A DNA stretch of 15,872 bases from Bacillota bacterium (GCA_023405875.1 JAEXXN010000303.1:1-15872), one strand, 5' to 3'; shown: positions 7,904 to 15,550, counted from the stretch's first letter. Notes: generated from the sequence alone by a model not told the origin. Program-made: numbers and translations.

Positions 7904-7943
7904 GACGAAAATAAAAAGCAAAAAGAACCGTCCCCCCCTGCTT
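7904..7943 (-). terminator. repeat copy 1 acting as probable catalase terminator
   Basis: Read on the minus strand, 7943-7916 folds as AAGCA plus a G-run, a short CGG loop and UUCUUUUUGCUU, with several G-U pairs, followed at once by a T-rich run (TTTTATTTT, ending about 7907). It lies about 18 nt after the catalase stop. The same element (22 identical bases, 7914-7935) recurs in the same orientation at 9737-9758. On the plus strand the G-U pairs become C-A mismatches, so the structure is strand-specific. Confidence 0.55.
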
Positions 7944-7960
7944 ATTCAAAGTAATAGGAT

Positions 7961-9466
7961 CTATCTTCCTACTGTACCGGCATATAAAAGCATTTGATTT
8001 CTGACCATCTCTGCAAGTACAGGAGAAACTTGTTCCAAATGCCATAAGACGACGCGCTGTGTATTAGGCTGGGCTTCCACAAGTCCTGACGCAATATTAT
8101 CCGCAAGGTTCTTTTTCTCTGCTGATGAAAAGGATTCATACTTCTGAGCAGCTTGTATGAAATCGTCCGGATTCGGGATTTCGGCACGCATAATTTCGCC
8201 GTCGACATATCTGCCGTTTCCACTGGATACCATAGATGCAGGAGACCAGTTTGGCTGTCTGTTGACGGGGATATTACGATAACCGGGACCCAGTCGATGA
8301 CGCTGTGCATCCGAATAAATAAATGTGCGCCCCTGTAATACCTTGTCATCTGAAAATTCCAGCCCGGGAAGCAGATTCGCCGGATTAAAGGCTAATTTTT
8401 CGACATGCTCGGCATAATTGTCCGGGTTGCGGTTTAAAACCATCCGCCCGACGGGTAAAGAGGGATATTGGGCTTCGTCCCACATCTTGGTATCGTCCAA
8501 AGGATCAAACGGAAGTGTCTTTGCATCTTCGGGATCCATCAGTTGTACACGCAGCTCATATTCGACAGCCTTGCCTTGTGCGATATTGTCATATAGGTCA
8601 CGCCCGGCGATGTTCGGGTCTTTGCATGCCAACTGCTGGGCTTCCTGCCGATTAATGAACTCTTGCCCAGCCATGGGAATCCAAATGTATTTTACATAGC
8701 GCCGAACACCCTGCGCGTTCCGCCAGACGTAGGTGCTCACACTATACCCCCGGATATGGCGCAAGCTTTTGACCGTTCCCAAATCCGAGAAAAACCATAC
8801 CAGCATATTGGTTGTCTCGGGATATTTGGCAAACAGACTCCAAAACCGCTCCGGATCAGCCAGGTTATTCACCGGAGAGGGTGAAAGATGGCTGATCACA
8901 TCCGGCACACGAATCGCATCGCGTACAAAAAAGACAGGGAGATGGTTGCAGAGCAGATCGAAGATTCCCTCATCGGTATAAAACCTGGTGCTGAACCCGC
9001 GCACATTTCTTAAGGTGTCCGGCGTTCCCTGATTGCTTGACGCCAGGGAGAAACGCGCCGCCACCGGCATCTGTTGACCGGGCGTTTGCAAGAATTCGGC
9101 CTTGGTATATTCCTTCATCGAGTGAGTGGTGCGAAAATGGCCAAAAGCGCCATAGCCTTTTGTATGTATGCGCCGCGGAAGCGTGGTGGAGGATACAAAG
9201 GTCTCTAAAGTCTCATGCAGGGCGGTATCCTGCAAAAGGACAGGACCCTGTACACCCACCGTCTGCGAATGGGATACATCCGAACCCCCTGTTTTTGCGG
9301 GCGTTGCGTTTGGTTGGGGTTTTTCGGCATCCATTGGCTTACCGTTCCTGTAAGCACCCGGAGAAGGTGATTGAGGTTGATTGCGTTTGATCTGACCGTT
9401 TTGTCTATCTGACTCGCGCCGGGCTTTCTCTTGCTCTAATCGAAACCATCCGTTATTATTATCCAT
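7961..9466 (-). CDS. monofunctional haem catalase
   Basis: This 501-residue catalase converts hydrogen peroxide to water and oxygen. Catalytic His101 is in RIHTKGYGAFG, Ser140 in RFS, distal Asn174 in DLLCNHLPVFF, and the proximal haem ligand Tyr384 with Arg380 in GRTFIYSDAQRHRLG. Other family blocks include VGRMVLNRNP (339-348) and RGFSTRFYTDEG (156-167). The length excludes the large-subunit class with a C-terminal flavodoxin-like domain. Residues 1-75 are a polar, Pro/Gln/Asn-rich extension before the catalase core. Two positions differ from the common pattern: His for the second Asn of GNNTP, and Gln388 where RxxxYxDxH usually has His. ATG 9466 has GGAGGG 7 nt upstream. Arginine is mostly CGN here, unlike the AGG-rich core genes, so transfer is likely. 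A good sigma-A promoter precedes it. Confidence 0.95.
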   Translation of the reverse strand: MDNNNGWFRLEQEKARRESDRQNGQIKRNQPQSPSPGAYRNGKPMDAEKPQPNATPAKTGGSDVSHSQTVGVQGPVLLQDTALHETLETFVSSTTLPRRIHTKGYGAFGHFRTTHSMKEYTKAEFLQTPGQQMPVAARFSLASSNQGTPDTLRNVRGFSTRFYTDEGIFDLLCNHLPVFFVRDAIRVPDVISHLSPSPVNNLADPERFWSLFAKYPETTNMLVWFFSDLGTVKSLRHIRGYSVSTYVWRNAQGVRRYVKYIWIPMAGQEFINRQEAQQLACKDPNIAGRDLYDNIAQGKAVEYELRVQLMDPEDAKTLPFDPLDDTKMWDEAQYPSLPVGRMVLNRNPDNYAEHVEKLAFNPANLLPGLEFSDDKVLQGRTFIYSDAQRHRLGPGYRNIPVNRQPNWSPASMVSSGNGRYVDGEIMRAEIPNPDDFIQAAQKYESFSSAEKKNLADNIASGLVEAQPNTQRVVLWHLEQVSPVLAEMVRNQMLLYAGTVGR

Positions 9467-9500
9467 TTATAAACCCTCCAAAGCGTGCCAAAAGCACAAT

Positions 9501-9529
9501 AATATAATACAATGTATTCTTAATTTCAA
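9501..9529 (-). promoter_or_regulatory. sigma-A promoter of the catalase gene
   Basis: On the minus strand TTGAAA (9529-9524), a 17-bp spacer and TATATT (9506-9501) match consensus at five of six positions each. The start would be near 9494, giving a leader of about 27 nt that contains the GGAGGG ribosome site (9479-9474). Confidence 0.75.
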
Positions 9530-9552
9530 AAAATAATACTATTTAGGAAAAC

Positions 9553-9628
9553 CTGCTCTTAGCAGCCGGATAAGCTACTCCGTTTATAACGAGGCGAAAG
9601 ATGTCCCCCACTGCATATCTCCCGCCTC
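9553..9628. other. two stem-loops in the catalase upstream region
   Basis: CTGCT-CTT-AGCAG (9553-9565) is a perfect 5-bp hairpin. GAGGCG (9591-9596) pairs with CGCCTC (9623-9628), then, past a symmetric 2x2 internal loop, AGAT (9599-9602) pairs with ATCT (9617-9620). Neither is followed by a T-run. They lie upstream of the catalase promoter in a gene-free stretch (9530-9796) in which I see no coding signal; function unknown. Confidence 0.4.
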
Positions 9629-9683
9629 ATTGAAATCTTGTTATAATTAATGTACAAGAAATTATCGCCACTCAAAATTTATG

Positions 9684-9705
9684 ACTTTAAAGTAGTAAGT
9701 ACTTA
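9684..9705. promoter_or_regulatory. adjacent 10-bp palindromes, possible operator
   Basis: ACTTTAAAGT (9684-9693) and TAAGTACTTA (9696-9705) are both perfect palindromes. Their centres are 12 bp apart, close to one helical turn, so a dimeric regulator could bind both on similar faces. They lie between the divergent catalase and GNAT promoters, more than 90 bp from each. AT-rich palindromes of this length can also occur by chance. Confidence 0.3.
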
Positions 9706-9736
9706 TGAGAAATAAACAAGAACTGCCGCCCGACTG

Positions 9737-9765
9737 AAAAGCAAAAAGAACCGTCCCCTCTGCTT
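9737..9765 (-). repeat. repeat copy 2, direct repeat of 7914-7943
   Basis: Bases 9737-9758 are identical to 7914-7935, and the downstream CTGCTT is shared as well. On the minus strand 9765-9739 folds into 12 continuous pairs (AAGCAGAGGGGA with UUCUUUUUGCUU, four of them G-U) around a CGG loop. With copy 1 it brackets the catalase gene and its promoter in direct orientation. Just after it, CTGCTTAT is duplicated in tandem. Confidence 0.8.
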
Positions 9766-9796
9766 ATCTGCTTATCCAATACTTGCAACCGGAAGA

Positions 9797-9825
9797 TTGA
9801 ACGAGGCCGTTACGGATGATATAAT
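9797..9825 (+). promoter_or_regulatory. sigma-A promoter of the GNAT gene
   Basis: TTGAAC (9797-9802), a 17-bp spacer and a perfect TATAAT (9820-9825) are followed by a leader of about 35 nt containing AGGAGAAAGG before ATG 9867. This is the best plus-strand promoter match I found in the window. Confidence 0.75.
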
Positions 9826-9866
9826 AAGGGCAAAAAGTAATTTCCCTGAAAGGAGAAAGGGCTTTA

Positions 9867-10331
9867 ATGTTAAGAATTGAAATGTATAATAGTGAATCGC
9901 CGTTAGAAAACATTGATTCGGTTTGCTATCTTATTCAAAAGCAAATGACATCTATTGGTTCCTCTAAATCGTTAGAACAGATCAAACATGCACTTGCTAA
10001 CGCTTTCAAGCCAAATAGCAGGGCAGAACTATTTATTGGTTACGACAACAATATTCCGGTAGCATTTGCTTTTGGCAATATAGGGGCTGGGATAGAAGCA
10101 GATGGTGATTATTTTTGGCTTAATGAAATATATGTTGATACTCCATACAGAAATCGTGGCTATGCAAATACTTTATTAACATTTGTGGAAAACCGATTGA
10201 AAGACGAAGGAATTAATTATTTCGCTTGCGTCACGGAGAATGAAAATACTGTTGCGCAAAGCGTATTCCGAAAAAAAGAGTTTGAGTTAAATTCTATAAT
10301 CTGGGTTAATAAAAGCATTCACACAAAATGA
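9867..10331 (+). CDS. GNAT-family N-acetyltransferase
   Basis: This 154-residue single-domain protein has the GNAT fold and should move an acetyl group from acetyl-CoA to an amine; the acceptor is unknown. The acetyl-CoA pyrophosphate-binding motif is R95-N-R-G-Y-A100, after the strand LNEIYVDTPY and before the helix TLLTFVENRL. The later strand and helix NYFACVTENENTVAQSVFRK complete the fold. The start ATG 9867 follows AGGAG with a rather long 11-nt gap, or GAAAGG closer in. The gene is clearly more AT-rich than addA or sbcC. It has its own promoter and a strong terminator, so it is a self-contained single-gene unit in the accessory region. It could be a small drug- or protein-acetylating enzyme, but nothing in the sequence settles this. 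Confidence 0.88.
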   Translation: MLRIEMYNSESPLENIDSVCYLIQKQMTSIGSSKSLEQIKHALANAFKPNSRAELFIGYDNNIPVAFAFGNIGAGIEADGDYFWLNEIYVDTPYRNRGYANTLLTFVENRLKDEGINYFACVTENENTVAQSVFRKKEFELNSIIWVNKSIHTK

Positions 10332-10368
10332 ACACCACACAATGGTAAACGTTCAACGGAGTAACATG

Positions 10369-10408
10369 AAGCCGCCGCCCTTTGATACAGGGTGGCGGCT
10401 TTCGTCGT
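10369..10408 (+). terminator. rho-independent terminator after the GNAT gene
   Basis: AAGCCGCC (10369-10376) pairs with GGCGGCTT (10394-10401); inside it a G-T wobble and CCCT/AGGG extend the stem to about 13 pairs around loop TTGATAC. It is followed by TCGTCGTT, a moderately T-rich run. It lies 37 nt after the GNAT stop. Confidence 0.8.
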
Positions 10409-10489
10409 TCTGTCTGTTGGCGGGTATATCTTGATTCTGGTGGTATCTGGATCCGGCTTCCTTGTTAACCCTGCCCATTGATGCCGGGC

Positions 10490-10624
10490 TTATTTTAATT
10501 TGGGGAAATGGGCTTCAAAGTCCGGCCTGAACCCATTGTCCATAGCCAATTGCCTGTTGTGCACATGATTGTATTTTGGTAAATAATCCGATAGAATAAA
10601 GATATATGAAATAGAATAATAAAT
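10490..10624 (-). pseudogene. possible minus-strand gene remnant (C-terminal end)
   Basis: Between the GNAT terminator and sbcD a minus-strand frame stays open for about 45 codons and ends at TAA (10492-10490). Its last part, beginning DYLPKYNHVHNRQLAMDNG and ending in HFPKLK, looks protein-like in composition, while the upstream part is plain AT-rich sequence. There is no start codon with a ribosome site and I do not recognise the protein. A bulged hairpin (10507-10537, AATGGG/CCCATT) lies inside it. It may be the decayed 3' end of a lost gene, or chance. I see nothing else in 10402-10636. Confidence 0.2.
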
Positions 10625-10636
10625 TTACATTTTAGG

Positions 10637-10667
10637 TATAAACTGTAGAGGGGGCGGCGGTCGTCCC
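10637..10667 (+). repeat. diverged copy of the GTAGGG hairpin repeat before sbcD
   Basis: TATAAACTGTAGAG is followed by GGGGCGG-CGG-TCGTCCC (10651-10667), a 7-pair RNA stem with two G-U pairs. The AT-rich, -10-like leader, GTAG element and CGTCC arm recall the repeats at 3299 and 15568, but the stem is shorter and the loop differs, so membership is uncertain. It ends 25 nt before the sbcD start. Confidence 0.35.
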
Positions 10668-10692
10668 AATGCAATACCGTGGAGGTGCAGCA

Positions 10693-11958
10693 ATGAGAAT
10701 ACTACATACTTCAGACTGGCATCTGGGTAAGACCCTTGAGAACATAAACAGAATAGAGGAGCAAAGGCAATTCATAGATGAGCTGTGCTCCATTGCCGAA
10801 AATGAAAAGGTAGAGCTGGTGCTTGTAGCCGGGGATATCTTTGATACATATAATCCTTCCTCGGCAGCAGAGGAGCTGTTTTATGACGCAGTAGACAGAC
10901 TGAACGCCAGGGGTACCCGGGCGGTGGTCATAATAGCCGGAAATCACGACAGTCCGGATCGGCTCTGTGCATCCAGCCCGCTGGCATACAAGAACAGCAT
11001 AGTCCTTTTGGGCTATCCTGGAAGCGCCGCACCGGTGTACGATGCTCCAGGCCGCTGCTCAATACTGCAATCAGGCCCGGGATGGCTGGAGCTTAAGCCT
11101 GCCGGACTGGAGCACAGTGCTGTCGTCATAACTCTTCCCTACCCTTCCGAGTCCCGGCTTGAGCAGCTTATTTCTGCGGGTTCACAGGAGGAAAAGCTCC
11201 AGGAGGCCTATTCGGACAAGATAGCTCAATTGCTTTGTACACTGAGCGGTAATTTCAGGGAGGATACTGTAAACCTGGTGGTAAGCCATTTGTATCTCAG
11301 GGACGGCAAGACCTCCGATTCGGAAAGGCAGCTTGGGGGGGCCCTGGTGGTAGACCCTTCACAGCTTCCTGATAATGCGCATTTCATTGCCCTGGGACAT
11401 CTTCACAGGCCCCAGCGGATAAAAAGCGCACCTTCTCCCACCTATTATTCCGGCTCACCTATTGCTTACAGCTTTTCAGAGACGGAATACAGCAAGCTGG
11501 TATATATAGTTGATGCCGAGCCCGGCAAGGAAGCAGAGATAAAGGAAGTGTACCTCAGCTCGGGAAAGCCCCTGAAGCAATGGCGGGCCAAGAACGGTAT
11601 AGAAGAGGCACTGGGCTGGTGTGAAGAGGGAAGAGACCTGAACGCATGGATAGATCTTGAGATACATACCGACAGGGTACTGACGGCAGAGGAGCAGAAG
11701 AGGCTCAGGGAGCTTAATCCGGGTATAATCAACATAAGGCCGGTGGTTACAGACTCAAAGGAAAGCATAATAAGCTTTGAAAGCAGGGAAGGAAAAAGGA
11801 TAGAGGAGCTTTTCAAGGATTATTACAGATACAGGACAGGAATGGAAGCTGCCGAAGAAATGCTTGAGACCTTTATAGAAGTAGTAAATGGATACACAGA
11901 AGAAGAAACGGAAGAAATACTGCCGGGGGGTGAAGCTGATGAGGCCCAGGTATCTTGA
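10693..11958 (+). CDS. sbcD: exonuclease subunit SbcD (Mre11 family)
   Basis: SbcD is the metal-dependent nuclease subunit of SbcCD, which cuts hairpins and processes blocked DNA ends. The protein (421 aa) carries all phosphoesterase motifs in order: HTSDWHLGK with Asp8 and His10, AGDIFD with Asp48, AGNHD with Asn84 and His85, SHLYL with His199, and GHLH at 235-238. The C-terminal part is the SbcD cap and SbcC-binding region. I chose ATG 10693 because GGAGGTG ends 5 nt before it and MRILHTSDWH is the normal family start; an in-frame ATG at 10669 would add eight residues that the family lacks and has no ribosome site. The gene overlaps sbcC by 20 nt, which implies translational coupling and matched subunit supply. 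Confidence 0.96.
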   Translation: MRILHTSDWHLGKTLENINRIEEQRQFIDELCSIAENEKVELVLVAGDIFDTYNPSSAAEELFYDAVDRLNARGTRAVVIIAGNHDSPDRLCASSPLAYKNSIVLLGYPGSAAPVYDAPGRCSILQSGPGWLELKPAGLEHSAVVITLPYPSESRLEQLISAGSQEEKLQEAYSDKIAQLLCTLSGNFREDTVNLVVSHLYLRDGKTSDSERQLGGALVVDPSQLPDNAHFIALGHLHRPQRIKSAPSPTYYSGSPIAYSFSETEYSKLVYIVDAEPGKEAEIKEVYLSSGKPLKQWRAKNGIEEALGWCEEGRDLNAWIDLEIHTDRVLTAEEQKRLRELNPGIINIRPVVTDSKESIISFESREGKRIEELFKDYYRYRTGMEAAEEMLETFIEVVNGYTEEETEEILPGGEADEAQVS

Positions 11959-14900
11959 GGTAGAGGGGCTGCAAAGCTTCAAGGAGGTACAGCACATAGA
12001 CTTTGACAGGCTTGGGGAAACAGGCCTTTTCGGGATATTCGGCCCTACCGGAAGTGGGAAATCCACAGTATTGGATGCATTGACCCTTGCCTTGTACGGA
12101 AATGTACAGAGGGCGAACAGGGGGACACAGGGGATAATAAACATGGCCTCGGCAAGCGTAAGGGTCTCCTTTACCTTTGACCTGGTCCGGGAAGGCATGA
12201 GAAAGACCTTCAGGGTAGAACGGCTGTACAGGAGGAAAAAGGATTCGGACAACTCGATAGAGTCAAGGGTTGCCAGATTGATCGAGCTGAACCCCCTGGG
12301 GGATGTGGTCATTGCGGACAAACTGGGAGAGGTGAATGATGCGGTAATAGAGCTTATAGGCCTTCAGTTCGATGATTTTACACGTTCGGTGGTGCTGCCC
12401 CAGAATAAATTCCAGGAATTTCTTTTATCTCCCAAAGGGGATAAGACAAAGATGCTGGAAAGGATATTCTATATGGAGGAGTACGGAAGGGAGCTGACCG
12501 ACAAGGTAAACAGAAAGCTTTCCAGGCTTCGTAACAGGCTTTCAGGTATTGAAGGGGCCCTGTCTATGCTGGGAGACATAAATGAAGGCTCCCTGAGGGA
12601 AGCAAAAATCGCTCTTGAGTCAGCCGGAGAACAAAGGGAAAGGATAGCTTCCGCCCTGAATGCAGCGGAAAAGGAGTATGAAGGCGCCAGGGAAGTGTGG
12701 GAGCTTTCCGGGGAGCTTCAGGAGGCAGTAAAAAAACAGGAGGCCCTGCTTGAAGGGCTGGAAGGAATAAACGAGCTGAGAAGCCGGTGCAAAAGTGCCC
12801 TGGCTGCTCAAAGCCTTGGAGACAGGATCAGTGATATTGAAAAAACCGAAGCAGAGCTGAAGCATACTGAAGAGGTGCTGGAGCAGCTGCTTGCCGCTCT
12901 TGAGGAGCTCAGGGCGCAGCTGGCACAAGGAGAAGGAGAGCTTTTACTGGCGAAAACAGCGCGGCAGGAGCGGATACCCCTGCTGGTAGAGCATAGGACA
13001 AAGCTTGTAAAGGCTTTGGAAACAAAGGGGGAGCTGGAAGAGCTGGAGAAAGTCCTTCAGAGGCTGAGGGCCGAGCATGTAACGATAAAAAAACAGGTGG
13101 AGCATTGGGAGGAGCAGATATCAAAGCAGAAGGCGGGCTTGGAGGAGGCCCTGAAGGCTTCCGAGGGAAAAAGGGCATATCTTGATACTCTCAAGGTTGA
13201 AGCCGGTTACAGGGACAAGGTGCAGAAGGGCGCCGCCCTGGAAGAGGAGCTGGAGCGCTCCCGAAGGGCCAGGGACCAGCAAAAGGCCAGATGCAACGAG
13301 CTGCTTGCAAGTATAAACCGGCAGGAGCAGGAGCTTGCTTTACTGGATAAAGCCGGGCTTGAGCTGCATAATGCGATGGAAAAAGCCAGGTCAGACTATG
13401 AGGAGCACAAGGGAATAAAGCAGTGGGACCGGAACGAGGTGGTCAAGGCAGAGACAAGCTATTACGGAATAAAGTCGGTTACCGATTCCATGAAGCTTAT
13501 GCGGAAGGATATTGAACTGCTGGAGTCAAGGCTGCCGGACTATGAAAGGCAGCTTTCGGTATTGGAGAGAAAATCAAGGGAGCTTGAAGAGGAAAAAGGC
13601 AGAAAGCAAGAGTCCCTTGAAAAGATGAGGCTTTTGGCGGAGGAGAAGCAGCGGGAGCAGGAGAGCGGCAGCGCCTATATACTTGCTCAAAGACTGCAGG
13701 CCAATGAGCCATGTCCTGTTTGCGGATCCACTGATCATCCTGCCCCCGCTGCCCATTGGAGGGGTGGTAATGCTTCAGAAATGGACAGGGAAATAAAGGA
13801 AGTCCGTGACAGGGCAGAAAAGCTTGATCTGGAGTGCAGGTCCCTGGAAAATGAAGGAATAAAGCTCAGGGAGCAGCATATTAATTTACGGAGCCAGAAG
13901 GAAGCGCTTGCTGCCGATATTAAAAACAAGCAGAAGGAATATGACGGGCTGTCCCAAAGGCTTCCGGAGGGTTACAGGGAGCTGTCCATAGCATTGCTGG
14001 AAAAAAGCCTTGAGGTGATGTCTGTGGAAAAGCAGAAAAAGCTCAAGGAAGTAGAACAGTGGGAAAGTGAGCTTTCAAGGCTGGAGGAGCAGCAAAAGAA
14101 GGCTGCCGCCGATTATAACCTTTACCGGGTTGAAAGCAGCGGAAAGCGCTCCCGGCTGGAGACGGACACAAAGCATCTTGAAGAGCTGACCAGTGCATAT
14201 AATGAGGCAGAAGAGGACCTGAACAGCAAAAAGTCGGCTTATGCCGGCCTTGGGACGGAGCTTAAGCTAAGCACCATAAGAGAAGAGCTCCGGAGGATAC
14301 AGGATAAGGATATTGAGGCGGAAGGCCTCTATAAGGAGCTTCAGGTGATGGAAGCTGCTGTTGCGGGATTGAGGAATGAAATTGAGAAGGCAGAAGCGGC
14401 AAAAAAGCTTGAGCTGGAGAAGCTGTCGGAGATTACGGCAGAGGGAAGAGGCTACAGGTACCGCAAGGAGGAGAAGGAAAAGGAGATCATGGCTTTCCTT
14501 GGAGACCGGGATATAAAGGCGGAAATGGAGAAGGCCGGGGAAGAGATCGCTGCCCTGGAGAAAGCCGAACAGAAGGCACAGGAGCATGCTGCTTCAATAA
14601 GGGAAGGGTATGAGAAGGCTGTAAAGGATAAGACCGTCCATGAGAAACAAAGGGATATATTCCGTGAAAAGCTGGCAAGAGATATTCAAAAGCTGGAAAA
14701 GGAGCTTGCGGATAAAGGCTTTGCTTCCGTCCAAGAGGTCAGACAGGCCTTTATCCCGGAGGATAAGCTTCTGGAGCAGCAGCAGAGCATCAAGGAATAC
14801 GAGGAGGCCGTCGGCAGCATAAAGGCCCATATAGGGGTGATAGAAAAGAAGCTGCTTGGAAGAAGCATAACTGAAGAGCATTGGCTGGAAATCAGCAACA

Positions 14901-15547
14901 GCTATCAGCAGCTTAAGCTTGACAAGGAAAATTGCATTGCGGTATATGAAAGTGCAAAGAACAGGTATGAGACGGTAAGGGGAAATTATGAAAGCTGGCT
15001 CACACTGAGCAGCGAGCATAAGGTGCATTCGAGGAAAAAGGAGCACCTTGAGCTTTTCAAGAATCTGCTTAAAGGGAACGGCTTTATTGAGTATATATCG
15101 GAGGAGCGTCTGCGGTACATTGCCCGGGAAGCTTCCGAGACCCTCGGCACACTTACCAGGCACAGGTACGGCCTGGAACTGGATACCGAGAACGGATTTG
15201 TCATACGCGATGATTCCAATGGAGGGCTGCGCAGGCTGGTTACCACCCTTTCGGGAGGCGAGACCTTCCTGACCTCCCTTGCTCTTGCCCTTGCATTGTC
15301 TTCGCAGATACAGCTTAAAGGGCAGAGTCCCCTTGAGTTCTTCTTCCTGGATGAGGGCTTCGGGACCCTTGACAGCAGCCTGCTGGATACTGTTATAGAC
15401 TCCCTGGAACGGCTGAGCACCCGGGACCGGGTAATAGGGCTGATAAGCCATGTACCCGAGCTGAAAGCAAGAATTACAAGGCGTCTCGTTATAGAGCCGC
15501 CGGCGGTCAATGGCGCGGGAAGCAAGGTATATATGGAAAAGGCGTAG
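11939..15547 (+). CDS. sbcC: nuclease complex ATPase subunit SbcC (Rad50 family)
   Basis: SbcC is the SMC-like ATPase partner of SbcD. The 1,202-residue protein has Walker A GPTGSGKST (35-43), a Q-loop region near QNKFQEF, a very long heptad-like coiled coil from about 190 to 1040 interrupted by the zinc hook CPVC (Cys592 and Cys595), the ABC signature LSGGE (1104-1108) and Walker B FFFLDEGFGTLD with Asp1138 and Glu1139. The N- and C-terminal halves meet to form the ATPase head, and the hook joins two molecules through zinc. The start ATG 11939 has GGGGGGTGA just upstream and gives the normal MRPRYLEVEG beginning; ATG 11888 would add 17 basic residues and extend the overlap with sbcD. Length and domain order are normal for the family, with no visible disruption. 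Confidence 0.96.
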   Translation: MRPRYLEVEGLQSFKEVQHIDFDRLGETGLFGIFGPTGSGKSTVLDALTLALYGNVQRANRGTQGIINMASASVRVSFTFDLVREGMRKTFRVERLYRRKKDSDNSIESRVARLIELNPLGDVVIADKLGEVNDAVIELIGLQFDDFTRSVVLPQNKFQEFLLSPKGDKTKMLERIFYMEEYGRELTDKVNRKLSRLRNRLSGIEGALSMLGDINEGSLREAKIALESAGEQRERIASALNAAEKEYEGAREVWELSGELQEAVKKQEALLEGLEGINELRSRCKSALAAQSLGDRISDIEKTEAELKHTEEVLEQLLAALEELRAQLAQGEGELLLAKTARQERIPLLVEHRTKLVKALETKGELEELEKVLQRLRAEHVTIKKQVEHWEEQISKQKAGLEEALKASEGKRAYLDTLKVEAGYRDKVQKGAALEEELERSRRARDQQKARCNELLASINRQEQELALLDKAGLELHNAMEKARSDYEEHKGIKQWDRNEVVKAETSYYGIKSVTDSMKLMRKDIELLESRLPDYERQLSVLERKSRELEEEKGRKQESLEKMRLLAEEKQREQESGSAYILAQRLQANEPCPVCGSTDHPAPAAHWRGGNASEMDREIKEVRDRAEKLDLECRSLENEGIKLREQHINLRSQKEALAADIKNKQKEYDGLSQRLPEGYRELSIALLEKSLEVMSVEKQKKLKEVEQWESELSRLEEQQKKAAADYNLYRVESSGKRSRLETDTKHLEELTSAYNEAEEDLNSKKSAYAGLGTELKLSTIREELRRIQDKDIEAEGLYKELQVMEAAVAGLRNEIEKAEAAKKLELEKLSEITAEGRGYRYRKEEKEKEIMAFLGDRDIKAEMEKAGEEIAALEKAEQKAQEHAASIREGYEKAVKDKTVHEKQRDIFREKLARDIQKLEKELADKGFASVQEVRQAFIPEDKLLEQQQSIKEYEEAVGSIKAHIGVIEKKLLGRSITEEHWLEISNSYQQLKLDKENCIAVYESAKNRYETVRGNYESWLTLSSEHKVHSRKKEHLELFKNLLKGNGFIEYISEERLRYIAREASETLGTLTRHRYGLELDTENGFVIRDDSNGGLRRLVTTLSGGETFLTSLALALALSSQIQLKGQSPLEFFFLDEGFGTLDSSLLDTVIDSLERLSTRDRVIGLISHVPELKARITRRLVIEPPAVNGAGSKVYMEKA

Positions 15548-15550
15548 TAG

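Noticed and set aside
9638..9660. PerR-like operator TTATAATTAATGTAC
   Set aside because: It matches the Per box consensus at about 11 of 15 positions but the right half is poor, and it lies more than 100 bp upstream of the catalase promoter.
10567..10597. sbcD promoter TTGTAT-17-TAGAAT
   Set aside because: The -35 matches at only three positions in a generally AT-rich stretch; not strong enough to list.
7839..10670. Intact insertion sequence, CRISPR array or tRNA in the accessory region
   Set aside because: No transposase or integrase frame, no evenly spaced repeat-spacer pattern and no cloverleaf fold was found; the repeats present are isolated short palindromic elements.
11888..11938. 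Upstream ATG start for sbcC
   Set aside because: It would add a basic 17-residue stretch not found in the family and deepen the overlap with sbcD; ATG 11939 has a strong ribosome site and the canonical MRPRYLEVEG start.
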